Source of the DNA: Adiantum capillus-veneris
Taxonomy: Eukaryota; Streptophyta; Polypodiopsida; Polypodiales; Pteridaceae
NCBI GenBank assembly: GCA_014529385.2
Contig: CM043970.1
Coordinates: 67,044,567 to 67,108,566, forward strand
Direction of reading: 5' to 3'
DNA length: 64,000 bases
Shown piece after piece: positions 47,607 through 57,764 of the stretch. Under the pieces are notes generated by a model. The model was not told the DNA's origin. It worked only from the letters and a program-made list of their open reading frames with translations, and ran no database searches. Positions within the stretch are counted from its first letter, which is position 1. Each line of letters opens with the position of its first letter. A program made the position numbers and the translations under genes.

Positions 47607-50600
47607 ATGGACTTCGAATCTGGGGAGAAAGTACATATGATACTTGACAATGAAATCGTTGGTATTGGTTGTGTGTGTAGAACAGATCCATATTCCACTT
47701 GTGGTGGTACAAAGATAGGGCTGGGAAATGTCTCCATACTAGTGGAGGAATGCTTGAAGGATGTGGTCCTACCTTTTCCTACAATGGATACTTCATCTCT
47801 CCAAGGCTCATTATGGAGTGCTGTTCGATGGTCAAAGCTTCTTTTGCAATCTTTTGTATTAAATGGGAACTTAATTGATCCACACGAAAGCTACAATGGT
47901 GATGAAGAACATGATCATTCTGATCCTCTAGTTACAGATGCAATACCTATGACAAGCCCAGAATTTGAAGCAATGATTCGAGAGTCTTGGAGAAATCAGA
48001 GGGTCCTTTTAAAAGATGACACAATGATGCAAACCATGAATGAAGGGACCATCTTATATGTATTTCCACATGATTATGTCAACTTTCAGGAACTTGGTCC
48101 TGATTGTGTGGGTGTGGGTATTGAAAGAGAAAATGCAAGCATTCATGATGTGGTTGAAGTGGGTAGCATCACTTTGCTAAAGTGGCCCATCAAGCAGACA
48201 ACAATGTTGAATGGGAGCCCATTACAACGCTTTGTTCCTGTTGATGGCATGCATGCTACATATGAGGATGTATCCAACGATGGCAATGTTGGAAAAAAAC
48301 TTGATGGGAGTAATGTTGTCCAGTTGTCAAGGAAGAGACGATACACTTTCATGAACAGGACTCAAAAATCAAAAGCAGCACCAGCTTCGACTTTTTACCT
48401 TTCAAACAAATCAATTCAAAGGGTATCATGCATTGATTGTTGTGCACAAAAATGCTGCCAATTTGCAGATCGTGATATGGTGACAAGGTTACGACAACAA
48501 TTTTGGGGAGAGTCTCAAAAATCACGCACTAATTATGTTTATGATGTTCTTTCTATATGTTATCAGAAAGATGAGAAGTCACGATACCAATTCAGGCTAA
48601 ATGGCTCTATTGTTTGTTGTAGAGCATGGTATGAGCTACATGGAATACCAAAGACATCATTTTATCGATACAAGGAGAACTTTGAAAATGGTGTGCGCCA
48701 ATATGTACATGGGAACACATGTACATTGAGAAGGGGACTTCAACATACTAGTTTAGCAAGAGCACTACTAAACGAGTTTGTGGAAAATAACTCTGAGAAA
48801 ATGCCACATAGAAGTAGAACACTGCTAGATGGCTCAAGAGAGACTCAATTGGTGATTCCATCAACATACAAACAAGTGGATATTTTATGTGAAATCAACA
48901 CGACACTTGACCAAATGGGCTATGAGAAGAAGCTATCCCAATCTTCTTTTGGTAGAATTTGGAACAAAGAGTACCCACATGTCACTTTAACAAAGACGAG
49001 TGAGTTCTCTAAGTGCAATATTTGTAGTTCAATCAAGGCAAGGTTAGAAGCTAAACCTTCTCTTGAAGAGAGAGCTCTTCTCTTGAGGGAGAGAGAAGTT
49101 CACATGGCACAACAAAAGAGTTGCAGAAGCCTATATTATGCATGGCGCACGTATTCAGAAACTCAACCACAAAAATATGTATGCATAATCCATGATAAGA
49201 TGGATCAAAAGAAGACTGCCATTCCTAGATTACGCATTGTTCCCAAGGGTGTGGATTCAAGATATAATCTGCAGGTGGCATTGATTGGCATGATCACTCA
49301 TGGACATGGAGAAGGTCATTACGGACACTTTGTCTTGAATGGTTTGTGGCCAGCTGATCCAAATCTTACAATTGGCTCAATTGCTAATTGTTTACATAAC
49401 CTCGAGAGGATAGATAAGCATCCTCTTGGTGATCTAGTAACAAATGGACTTCCAAGGAGCAATATTTCACTACTACATGCTTTGAACTCAAGGGATGCTT
49501 TGGACTACCATAACTTGAGTGATGGAAAAGAGCCCATTGTGCAGTCGTCAGAAATTGCAGAAGAGGAATTGGGGTCAACATTTCGCAGATTGCCAGAGAA
49601 CTTGTTGCTACAATTGGATAATTGTGCAGGGGAAAACAAAAATCGATACTTATTTGCCTATTTGTCAATGCTTGTTGCAAGGGGTGTTTTCAAAACCATC
49701 CAGCTGGGATTTTTAATGGTTGGGCATACACATGAGGACATAGACGCCATGTTTAGTAGGTTTTCAGAGAAGTTGAGAGTTACACAAACCTATACTTTGC
49801 CACATTTGATGGATACATTACGAAACAGCTCATCTTCATCTCCAGCTCCATTTTTTCTCACAAAGATCCCTGATTTCAAGCAATATTGTGATGGCTATCT
49901 TTGTGATGGACAAGACATACTTGTTGGACATTCCAAACCGCTTCAGTTCAGGTTCTTTATGCAGGATGAGACACCAATGATGCAATATAAGGCACATGTA
50001 GGTGTATCAAGTTGGAGTGGAAGTATTCGCCTTTGGAAAACAGACACAGAAGGCAAGCCAATGTTACCACATGGAGATCCACCTCTAGTACAAATGGCGG
50101 AGTATGTCAAGGCCCACGAAGAAGTCATTTTGGGGCTAAAGAACTATATAAAATTTTGGAAAAATTTAGGGAATGGTTCAAGTATTCCGCGATATTATAG
50201 ACCCGTGATAGATTATTGGAGTAAGGTAATTGAAGAGATTGGAAAAGCAATCATATCAGAGGGAGTCTTGTATGAAATATTTTGGCCAAAAACTCAAGAA
50301 TATTCTCATCTACAAAGCACTACAATGAATTTGCAACAAGGAGCAGAAAGATTCCTAGGCCTTGAAGAGTTGAACGATCATTTTTGTGGGCCTCAACGAG
50401 ATAGGCCAAGGGAAGAGTTTGACCCTATGTCTGATGTGCACCAAGGTGACTTTCTTATGCTTGTTCCGAGTGACACAGAAATCTATCCAGTGTGGCTTGC
50501 AATGGCTTTATCTGACATTGATAATGAGCCTACATCACCAAACTACAGAAAACTCTTGATTCAATATTGGGCACCTTGCGCGAGAAAAAGTGGGATGACA

Positions 50601-50834
50601 GATACTCAAGCTTACAGTAATTGTTGGAAGGGTTATTGGGTTGTCAACTATAAGGACCCACAAGTGTGGGAAACTATAGATGCAATTGTTTGGTCCTGGA
50701 GACCCAACAAAGAAGGACCATTTTCTAGAATAAAGATTCCAGAAAGACATGCTCTAAAAGCCAAAGAAGGCCTCACTCGTGCACATCAGCCACACTTGGA
50801 TCAAAGTTCAGATATGGTATCAAATGTGGAGTAG
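47607..50834 (+). CDS. DUF7869-like protein, possible RNase H-fold transposase
   Basis: An uninterrupted 1075-codon frame, the only intact large gene in the cargo. The ATG lies one base after a TTTTTACTTACAG acceptor, so a 5' non-coding exon is likely. Features in order: a Cys-rich segment CIDCCAQKCC (about 273-282); HGIPKTSFYRYK, a possible helix-turn-helix region (about 347-358); KCNICSSIK (about 470); IIHDKMDQKK (D530, D533); LLLQLDNCAGENKN (D671); LMVGHTHEDIDAMFSRF (E710, D711, D713); and a C-terminal QYWAPC region (about 990). The order D...D...E/D with the MDQ, QLDN and GHTHEDID boxes matches my recollection of DUF7869 proteins and resembles a DDE/RNase H fold (inference). It lies next to the right edge of the cargo, facing the 3' LTR. 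Confidence 0.7.
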   Translation: MDFESGEKVHMILDNEIVGIGCVCRTDPYSTCGGTKIGLGNVSILVEECLKDVVLPFPTMDTSSLQGSLWSAVRWSKLLLQSFVLNGNLIDPHESYNGDEEHDHSDPLVTDAIPMTSPEFEAMIRESWRNQRVLLKDDTMMQTMNEGTILYVFPHDYVNFQELGPDCVGVGIERENASIHDVVEVGSITLLKWPIKQTTMLNGSPLQRFVPVDGMHATYEDVSNDGNVGKKLDGSNVVQLSRKRRYTFMNRTQKSKAAPASTFYLSNKSIQRVSCIDCCAQKCCQFADRDMVTRLRQQFWGESQKSRTNYVYDVLSICYQKDEKSRYQFRLNGSIVCCRAWYELHGIPKTSFYRYKENFENGVRQYVHGNTCTLRRGLQHTSLARALLNEFVENNSEKMPHRSRTLLDGSRETQLVIPSTYKQVDILCEINTTLDQMGYEKKLSQSSFGRIWNKEYPHVTLTKTSEFSKCNICSSIKARLEAKPSLEERALLLREREVHMAQQKSCRSLYYAWRTYSETQPQKYVCIIHDKMDQKKTAIPRLRIVPKGVDSRYNLQVALIGMITHGHGEGHYGHFVLNGLWPADPNLTIGSIANCLHNLERIDKHPLGDLVTNGLPRSNISLLHALNSRDALDYHNLSDGKEPIVQSSEIAEEELGSTFRRLPENLLLQLDNCAGENKNRYLFAYLSMLVARGVFKTIQLGFLMVGHTHEDIDAMFSRFSEKLRVTQTYTLPHLMDTLRNSSSSSPAPFFLTKIPDFKQYCDGYLCDGQDILVGHSKPLQFRFFMQDETPMMQYKAHVGVSSWSGSIRLWKTDTEGKPMLPHGDPPLVQMAEYVKAHEEVILGLKNYIKFWKNLGNGSSIPRYYRPVIDYWSKVIEEIGKAIISEGVLYEIFWPKTQEYSHLQSTTMNLQQGAERFLGLEELNDHFCGPQRDRPREEFDPMSDVHQGDFLMLVPSDTEIYPVWLAMALSDIDNEPTSPNYRKLLIQYWAPCARKSGMTDTQAYSNCWKGYWVVNYKDPQVWETIDAIVWSWRPNKEGPFSRIKIPERHALKAKEGLTRAHQPHLDQSSDMVSNVE

Positions 50835-51026
50835 AATTATGTGGAGCTTCTATTGTGACTATACTAGTCAATTTGTAAACAAAATCTTTTTTGTATCTTC
50901 CTTTGTTTTATGTAATTTATAGTTATTATTCAAATCCATGTGTTGTACATCCTCTTGACTTTTGGTGTTTATCAACACCACAATCCTATGAGATTTTCAC
51001 TTTATTTACTAGCCACATACCTCAAT
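50835..51026. other. 3' flank of the DUF7869-like gene
   Basis: AT-rich. Possible polyadenylation context (TTGTAAACAAAATC, TTTTATGTAATTTATAG) follows the stop within 100 bp. No other gene. Confidence 0.45.
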
Positions 51027-51130
51027 TTTTCCCACTTTAAGTGGAAAATTCCCAAATTACATGAATTCGGTCGATTTGGAGATTCCCATAATGTGAGATT
51101 TTTACCAAAATACCTAATATGGTCTTCTAG
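51027..51130 (+). repeat. Right edge fold-back of the cargo
   Basis: 51111-51130 is the exact reverse complement of 13490-13509. 51027-51039 is the reverse complement of 13508-13520. Between them, CCACTTTAAGTGG (51032-51044) is itself a perfect palindrome. Read on the minus strand the segment encodes LEDHIRYFGKNL, an extension of the RNase H tail of element 2, so a piece of copia 3' end lies here in inverted orientation. Confidence 0.7.
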
Positions 51131-51204
51131 GTTGAAGCCACTAGATTGCTTCACGGTTGTACATACCAGGTCACTTGGGCTGCGTTGGCCTTCAAGTGGG
51201 AGTT
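51131..51204 (+). other. 3' terminal internal segment of element 2 with purine tract
   Basis: Short sequence between the inverted segment and the 3' LTR. AAGTGGGAG (51194-51202) is the polypurine primer, two bases before the LTR. Confidence 0.7.
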
Positions 51205-51346
51205 TGTTGGGATTCGGGCCAACCGGCCGGACATCCCACTTACTACTAACCCATCTACTAACTTGACCCAAATATACACTTATTCTTTAATACAATAGAA
51301 TAAGGAGCTGCAACAGGATAACGTTGTTGTGCGCTTCACCCAAAGC

Positions 51347-51398
<52 letters not shown>

Positions 51399-51445
51399 TC
51401 TCGCACTTGCACTCGCACACGCACACGCTTCCCACAGCACCTTCA
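51205..51445 (+). repeat. 3' LTR of element 2
   Basis: A 241-bp LTR from TGTTGGGATT to CACCTTCA, including a (CT)24 tract (51349-51396). It matches 3068-3304 plus 8537-8679. The LTR is followed directly by the CAAAC target duplication. Confidence 0.9.
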
Positions 51446-51450
51446 CAAAC
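51446..51450. repeat. Target-site duplication CAAAC, right copy
   Basis: Identical to 3063-3067. The joined host sequence GATGCAAAC plus ACATATG aligns with intact copy C near 2589-2605. Confidence 0.85.
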
Positions 51451-51990
51451 ACATATGTGTTGGGCTGTTTTTAGCTAATGCAAATCAAGGGTGTCTCTCT
51501 AGATGCAATGTTGGCTCAAGGAGTGCATTGATTGTAGGATATGTCCAAAAGGGTAAGGTCAAGAAGAGAAAGTTGTTTTCAGCGGATGCACAGAGAAGGC
51601 TTCTCTCTAGATTCAATCACATACACTTGCACCTTGAAGTCATGTGGCATTATAGAAGATGGTTATATGGGCATAAAAACTCACGATGATATTGTTAGTC
51701 GGGAGTTGTTTAAAGAAAATTTCATGCTTCACACTGTCTTGGTCGATTGTATGCCAAATGCAGTGCCCTTCATAAAGCACAAAAAGTGCTTGAGGAGCAT
51801 CCTGTCCGGGATATCGTCTCTTGGAATGCACGGATTGCAAGATATGTCCAACTTGGGTAGGGCCAAGGAGCTATGGGCATTTTTTCAACATATGTGAAGC
51901 GAGGGTGTCTCTTCAAATGCAATCACATGCACTCTCCAATAGGGTCAGATCACGAAAAGAGAGAGTTGTTTTTGGTAGATGTGTATACAT
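51451..51990 (+). pseudogene. PPR gene fragments: remainder of copy D plus copy E
   Basis: TTGGGCTGTTTTTAGCTAATG continues the unit cut at 3067. Copy E follows, with the YTCTLKSCG, THDDIVSRELFKENF, AKC and VRDIVSWNARIARYVQLG-like PLS segments spread over three frames (51541-51897). Many frameshifts are present and there is no start or C-terminal domain. Confidence 0.78.
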
Positions 51991-53209
51991 ATACACACAC
52001 ATATACACACTTAGGTACTTACACACATAATCACATGAATGAGCCTGAGAAACTATATAGGATTGACCCGTTGGTAAGAGCAAACGAGACCCGTCGAAGG
52101 CGGGTTCGCGTGAGCTCCTAAAATAAAAAGTACCCAAATTTGAAAATTTTAGTGTCAAAACGGGGAGTGATAATTTTAGTGATAATGTACGCAATAATAC
52201 TAGAGGTACAAAGCCTGGCAATACACGCGTTAATAATTAATTTATGAAAAAACTCCTTCCCACCCCTTCTCTTCTCTTTGGCCATCCCATTTTGGATTTT
52301 CCTACAAAACATGGTAAATGACCGTAGTAAATAAATGTTTGAAAGTTTTATAATGAGCTACGCACCTGAGCTAAAGTGCTTTGGGATATGGACTATAGTT
52401 TATAGGTATTTTGCTACTACTGAAAAATACTCCAACTTGGTGCCAAATAGGTAGTAAATGTTGTGTCTTTTATTCCTTGTGTAGTCCATTGGTCACGTGC
52501 ACTCAGATTTTCCAATTTAGGCAGTCTATATATACTCATCTTAGTAAAGATTCGCCAATTTAGACAACACCAATTAAGAGCGCATATTTATCGATTTAAA
52601 TAGCGCACCAACAAACAACAATTTCACCAATTTAAACGGTATCAGTGCAGATTTGCTGGTTTAGGTAGGACAAGTGTAGATTCACCAATGTAGGCAGCAT
52701 AAGTGTAGATTCGCTGGTTTAGGTAGTGCTAATAATAGCAGTGGCTGGCCACCACTGCCTCTAGTATGAGTTTGTAAGTGATTTAATTTAAACCTGGAGT
52801 TGGATTTGGATTTGGTTTATGATTATTTGATATCAATATTGTTTATAAAATTGAACTTGAAATTAATAAAATTTGATTATTGTACGATGACTATGACTAT
52901 TGGATGATCAATAATCAATTATTGACTATCGATCTCATACCTGCATGGTTAATGAAATATACAAAAGGATACGAAGTCTATTGATATTGTATTATTAAAG
53001 AGCTCTTTATGAGATATGGTCATTTTATATCCGAGTGGATAGTTTGTAATCATTTTAAACATTGAAGAAATTTATAAATAAAGTACATGCAAAAGGAAAA
53101 TGTTCACTCTTGCATAGGGGGAGATTGCACCCAGTTCTTTGTGTACTTCTTCTCTTCTCTCACCTCTCCTCTCTCTGTGCTTGTGTAGCACTTCTCTCCA
53201 AGAGGTGCA

Positions 53210-53213
<4 letters not shown>
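51991..53213. other. AT-rich stretch without a gene; degenerate short repeats at 52505-52735
   Basis: Five to seven diverged copies of AGATTCGCCAATTTAGGCAG-like units, about 35-45 bp apart, occur at 52505-52735 (for example near 52549, 52660, 52681 and 52708). A short CA-rich run lies at 51983-52030. No frame resembles a protein family. Confidence 0.55.

Positions 53214-53278
<65 letters not shown>
53214..53278. repeat. (CT)n microsatellite
   Basis: Pure CT run after GAGGTGCACTCTTT. The flank differs from the element 2 LTR, so it is an independent tract. Confidence 0.95.
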
Positions 53279-53280
<2 letters not shown>

Positions 53281-54064
53281 AATTGTGTATAGCTTTGATT
53301 ATGTTCTCATGCGAGTTGCCTCTATTGATTTTATCGTCTGTAACATACTATTTGTGTATTTTGTAGGCCCTTTGTACTCCTCGACTATAGCAAGATTGAG
53401 CAATAGATCTTTTAAGAATCGTCGATTTAGGCATATGAATACCCATGCTACTCCCATTTGAATCATCGTGGAAACTATGAGCATTGCCTCGCACAAATTT
53501 TTTCTTTTGTTTTGTCTTCATATTCCTACACATGTATTTCTATGTATGATCTTTTTTCTCCATAAAAGATCATACTGGGTCTATCATGCACTTCATTAAT
53601 TTATTAACTTAGAAGATTCGTTTCGCATCCCATTTGCAAAAGCAGAAGTCTCTGATTTTCTCGTTCACACAATGCATTCGCCCTTGCACCTGTCATTGCG
53701 GTGCATAGCTGCATCCCCGTCCTCTGTCTCTATCTCCGTCCTCTCTCCACCCACACCACACTCTCAATCGTGCACTATGCGCCTACAAAGAGCGACTCTC
53801 CCTCTACAGTGAAACCAGTTTTCCTGTCGCCATGACGAAAAACCCCATCCCTCTGTTGTACTCTCAGTATGCAACGGTGACAACCAAGTCTCGTGCCAAT
53901 CGTTCTTGCCCCCCTTCACATCTCTCAGCATGGGGCAGTGTTCCTTCATGACCCTGCAGTATTCCTCGCGACTCTCCCTGTCCTATGAACTAAGGTCTCC
54001 TTTGGCCATCACGAAAACCCCCATCCCTCTACTCTACTCCTGGGCCTCACCATGTAGATCCCAT

Positions 54065-54067
<3 letters not shown>
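53279..54067. other. Stretch without a recognisable gene
   Basis: Pyrimidine-rich, with ATCCCCGTCCTCTGTCTC-like stretches. The frame 53906-54340 is open only because of the GA tract. No motif is recognised. Confidence 0.4.

Positions 54068-54142
<75 letters not shown>
54068..54142. repeat. (GA)n microsatellite
   Basis: GA dinucleotides with one AAAG interruption near 54131. Confidence 0.95.
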
Positions 54143-55114
54143 TGCTCTGCACCAAAAGGTTTGCTGCATTGCTTTGCATCAAGATGCACACGCCCTGGAG
54201 TAGCTTCCCCCTCGCTATGTCTGCGTCGCAACTTGCCACCCCAGCACTGGCAACCCCAACCGACTTCTATCAAAGGCGATGATGGGGGCTTTTCACAAGC
54301 CAAGCTCCCATACCCCTCTTCTCTCGTCCCCACCCCATGAAAACCCCCTCTTATGGAGGGAGTGATAAAAGGCATTGGAAAAAGTAAGAAAAAAATAAAT
54401 TATGATTATGTAAATATATAAGAAAGGTAAAATAGGCCACCTCATGCCTGCGGGGTAGCCCATCCCCACCTTGCCTCCTTTTTCTTCACTGTTGCCCCGT
54501 CGGGTGTCCCTTTTCCTCTCCTCCACTCAAAAGGTCAACCCCCTCTCTCTTCCCCTTGTCCTTTCTCCTTTCTCTCTCCCCTCAAGCTACCCCACCTCTC
54601 ACCAATAATGCATTATAACTCACCAATAATGCACCCTAACTCACATGCAGCTTACCCTATCTTCCAAAATAGTATACCCCACCCCCTCTTTCTATCTCCT
54701 ATCATATCCCATGACCCAAATACCCCCCCCTCTCTCTCTAAAGGGCACCATGTCTCTTGTCTTGTAGCTAAATAACCTCCCCCACACTCACACACACTCA
54801 GTTTCACTGAAAAAGGTGCCCACAGACCCATCCCCACCCGGTGGTTACCCGATTTTTCTTGTGTTCACACACATCTGCACACAGATTCACCTCTGAACAC
54901 ACTCCCCTCTCTCCCCTCTTGTAATTACTTTATTATCCATGTCACCTCTCACTTTTTTTCATCAACCCATCTCTCTCTCTTAGTCTCTCTCTCATGAGAT
55001 TGTTGTTCTGGCACATATACACACAGCCAGACAAGTGGGGCCCATAGTCACATGGCCTATGTAGATAATGATTTCTTCATTTCTAAATTCTAGAATTCCT
55101 CCCCCCTCCTCCCC

Positions 55115-55123
55115 TATATAAAG
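55115..55123 (+). promoter_or_regulatory. TATA box of the gypsy LTR
   Basis: TATATAAAG in the middle of the LTR, about 310 bp before an AATAAA signal, the usual U3-R order. The same site is at 62800-62808 in the 3' LTR. Confidence 0.7.
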
Positions 55124-55427
55124 AGGGGTCACCATCACACTAAATACACACACAACATCACCAAAGAACACACTATGCACTGTGTGTGCCTAGTGCACAC
55201 ACACACACACCCACACCATCACCATCACCGCAATCACCATGCTTGTTTTGAGCATGACCTCTACACCCTTGGCTATGGAAGATGAAGGGCAACTAAATGA
55301 AGGATGATGGCCATAATCCTCGTGCGAGTCTTCGCCATCAACTCCCACCTATCCGCCATGTGCTCTACCACTCTCTCCCTTCTCATTCCCCTACCCTATG
55401 CTCCCCATTTCATCGCCTAATTCTCTA

Positions 55428-55433
55428 AATAAA
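55428..55433 (+). terminator. Polyadenylation signal in the gypsy LTR
   Basis: AATAAA downstream of the TATA box in both LTRs (63113-63118 in the 3' copy). The 3' copy would be the one used for transcript processing. Confidence 0.55.
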
Positions 55434-55838
55434 GCTTGAGGTTTTGTGAATATGTTTTCTTGCAATGTTTTGCCCATGTGAGGTGTGCGGAATCGCCACC
55501 TAGTCTTGTGTTTTGGAGTGAGCTTGTGTATGTGTGAAGGGTGTGCGGATTCGCCATCCTTTTGTGATGCCTAAGTACTAAGCCGCTATACCCCCTCCCT
55601 CACTCTCTCTCTCTCTCTCTCTCACTTGATCTCATTCCCTTTCCTTTTCATCATTACTCCCAAGCATCCATCTCTCTTGGATCAAAACTTTGTTATGGTG
55701 GTGTGTTGTTTGCGTCCTAGCCGCTGAAGCTAGGTGGTGCCCCCTGTTTGCTTTACCATGACAGGCTCGAGGCGCGCCATTCGGTCCCCGGTGTTTTAGA
55801 GGCCTTTGGGATTCGGGGTTCGCTTTGCTCCCGTCATT

Positions 55839-55854
55839 TGGTGCCCCCACTGAG
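55839..55854 (+). promoter_or_regulatory. Primer-binding site of the gypsy element
   Basis: TGGTGCCCCCACTGAG two bases after the 5' LTR, a TGG-initial site as expected for priming by a tRNA 3' CCA end. The tRNA is not identified. Confidence 0.75.
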
Positions 55855-55909
55855 GATCTTTTCATGAAACCCTTCAGTTTACAAGACTGGAACCCCTAAA
55901 CTATTGTGA

Positions 55910-56611
55910 ATGGATGAATGGCTAGCAGGGTTTGCTAATTGGACGACAGAAGAAGAAGAGCTCCAAGCACAACTAGATGTACTCCGCATCTCCATCGAAG
56001 CTCGAGTGCCAGGCGTAACGGTAATCGATTTGCAGTGGGAGAGTCAACCAACACACCAAACCCAGTGGATATACATAGGCCAAGTGCCAAGAAGAAGAAG
56101 GAGAAGGTCGAAACCATGTCCGCAACCTACAACCAACCCACAACAACAAAATGGAAGGAGCTCTACACAATAAAGAATCAACACTATTCTACTTTGAGAA
56201 TCGGGTAACTCAAGTCACCGAGGTAATTATCACAGTCAGTTTTCAAGTCGCACCTGATGCTGCAGCACAGATAACGGAATCATTGACTCACACTCTCACT
56301 AGAGAAACTAGGGATCTACTGAGTTTGTTTCAGGAAAGAACACCACCCTCTCCCACAATCTTGGACAGTGACTAAGCACCTCTAAGCTTCACATGAATCA
56401 GTACAACCTACCTCAAGACAGATCACACATACCAACACGTGTACGCTCAATCAAGGTAATACTGGATTTGAAGGCTCACTACCAGCACGTCATTGACACC
56501 ATGCTGGGTGGGGAGCGATTTTTTGAGGTTCTGGCATCAGATCAACCATTTGTCCTACCTTTGGTACAAGGCAATGTACCGTTTGAAGTTTTAATCTATG
56601 TCCTAGTATAA
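55910..56611 (+). other. Gypsy leader with three short open frames
   Basis: Frames 55910-56173, 56151-56375 and 56393-56611 follow one another in different phases. The first has an acidic N-terminus and an RRRRRR run; none matches a known domain. They could be the broken 5' part of a longer gag or an accessory frame. Confidence 0.4.
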
Positions 56612-56693
56612 GAGGGTATACACGCCTCCTTGTAAAGAAGAAAAAACTTTTGCAAGTTAAGCAGTGTGTCTTTCTAGCTCTCTCTCAGTAATC

Positions 56694-57752
56694 ATGGCAA
56701 GTGTAGCATTTCCAACATTTAAAGGAAAGAAGGGGGAGGATTTGGTAACAGACTTCCTAGATGACTTTGAAGTAGCATGTGTAGTGAGCAACAAAGATAC
56801 GGATGAATCCCGGGTTAGAATCTTTAAGCATCTCATGAAGCTAGAAGCTAGATCATGGTACAATGCACTTCCACAAGCAACCAAGGATGACTGGGAACCC
56901 TTAAAAACCGCTTTTAAGAGGCGCTTTGGGGGAGGTACCACTTCAGAAAAGTTGTGGGACAAGTTGAGAGACTTGAAGCAGGAGGGTCTTTTAGAATATG
57001 CCACCTATGAGTCCAAATTTGTGGATTTGTGGGAACGGTGGGTTGAGTCACTGGCAAGGGGGGAAACTGCACCCGATTTCCTAAAAAAAGATCGGTTCAC
57101 GCATGGCTTATGGCCTCTTCTCAAGGAGAAGGTGAAAGGTAGATTCCCGGCTACGTACGAGTTAGCCGTTGAGATTGCTCGCCTTAAGGACAAGAAGCTG
57201 CGAATGAAAGCCAAAGAAACCGAGTCAACAGAAGTAGGAACATCGCGTCGACCAGCAACTACGACAACCACCATACCACCACCATCGGCTCTTGGGGTAA
57301 GAGATGACCAACAAGATATGTTGGCCCATATTACTGACCAACTGCAGAATTTGTCTGTCCACTTAATACAGCAAGGGAGGAGTCAAGAAAGAGATCAAGA
57401 CCCTGGAAGAGCACGACGACAAAACAGGGAGTATCATTGCTACAACTGTGGAGAAGACGGTCACCGTATGTACTACTGTCCCAAACCACGACAAAACTAT
57501 AATAGAGGAGGTAGGAGGAACCAATTGTCACCCCCTAGAGAAAGAACACCCCCACCCCGAGCACCACCAACACAAATTCTACGTCCACCCCAGACACCAC
57601 TACAAGCATCCATCCCACCTCTTCCACCAGCCCCACCACCTGATCGCCCTGTAAACATCATAAGGCTAGAAGAGAAAGGAAAAGCCGTAGTAGTGGATCC
57701 ACCCAGAGCAAAGGAGAGGGACAAGGGTAAGGAGAAGGTAACCTTTTTATAA
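56694..57752 (+). CDS. Gypsy gag polyprotein
   Basis: The ATG at 56694 gives MASVAFPTFKGKKGEDLVTD, the usual gypsy gag start; an upstream ATG at 56664 lies in leader-like sequence. The retrotransposon gag domain covers about residues 15-180: FLDDFEVAC, MKLEARSWYNALP, LKTAFKRRFGG and TYESKFVDLWERWV. A CCHC zinc knuckle (CYNCGEDGHRMYYC) lies at about 250-263, then a Pro-rich tail. The frame is intact at 352 codons. The protein packages the RNA. A stop separates it from the protease frame, which starts 12 bases later in another phase. Confidence 0.9.
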   Translation: MASVAFPTFKGKKGEDLVTDFLDDFEVACVVSNKDTDESRVRIFKHLMKLEARSWYNALPQATKDDWEPLKTAFKRRFGGGTTSEKLWDKLRDLKQEGLLEYATYESKFVDLWERWVESLARGETAPDFLKKDRFTHGLWPLLKEKVKGRFPATYELAVEIARLKDKKLRMKAKETESTEVGTSRRPATTTTTIPPPSALGVRDDQQDMLAHITDQLQNLSVHLIQQGRSQERDQDPGRARRQNREYHCYNCGEDGHRMYYCPKPRQNYNRGGRRNQLSPPRERTPPPRAPPTQILRPPQTPLQASIPPLPPAPPPDRPVNIIRLEEKGKAVVVDPPRAKERDKGKEKVTFL

Positions 57753-57764
57753 CCACTTGAAGCC

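Larger units (their letters stand above)
54280..55836 (+). repeat. 5' LTR of the gypsy element
   Basis: Matches 61967-63533 almost throughout. Contains TATATAAAG (55115-55123), a run of CACACA after it, a polyadenylation-type AATAAA (55428-55433) and a short CT tract near 55604-55622. Confidence 0.94.
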
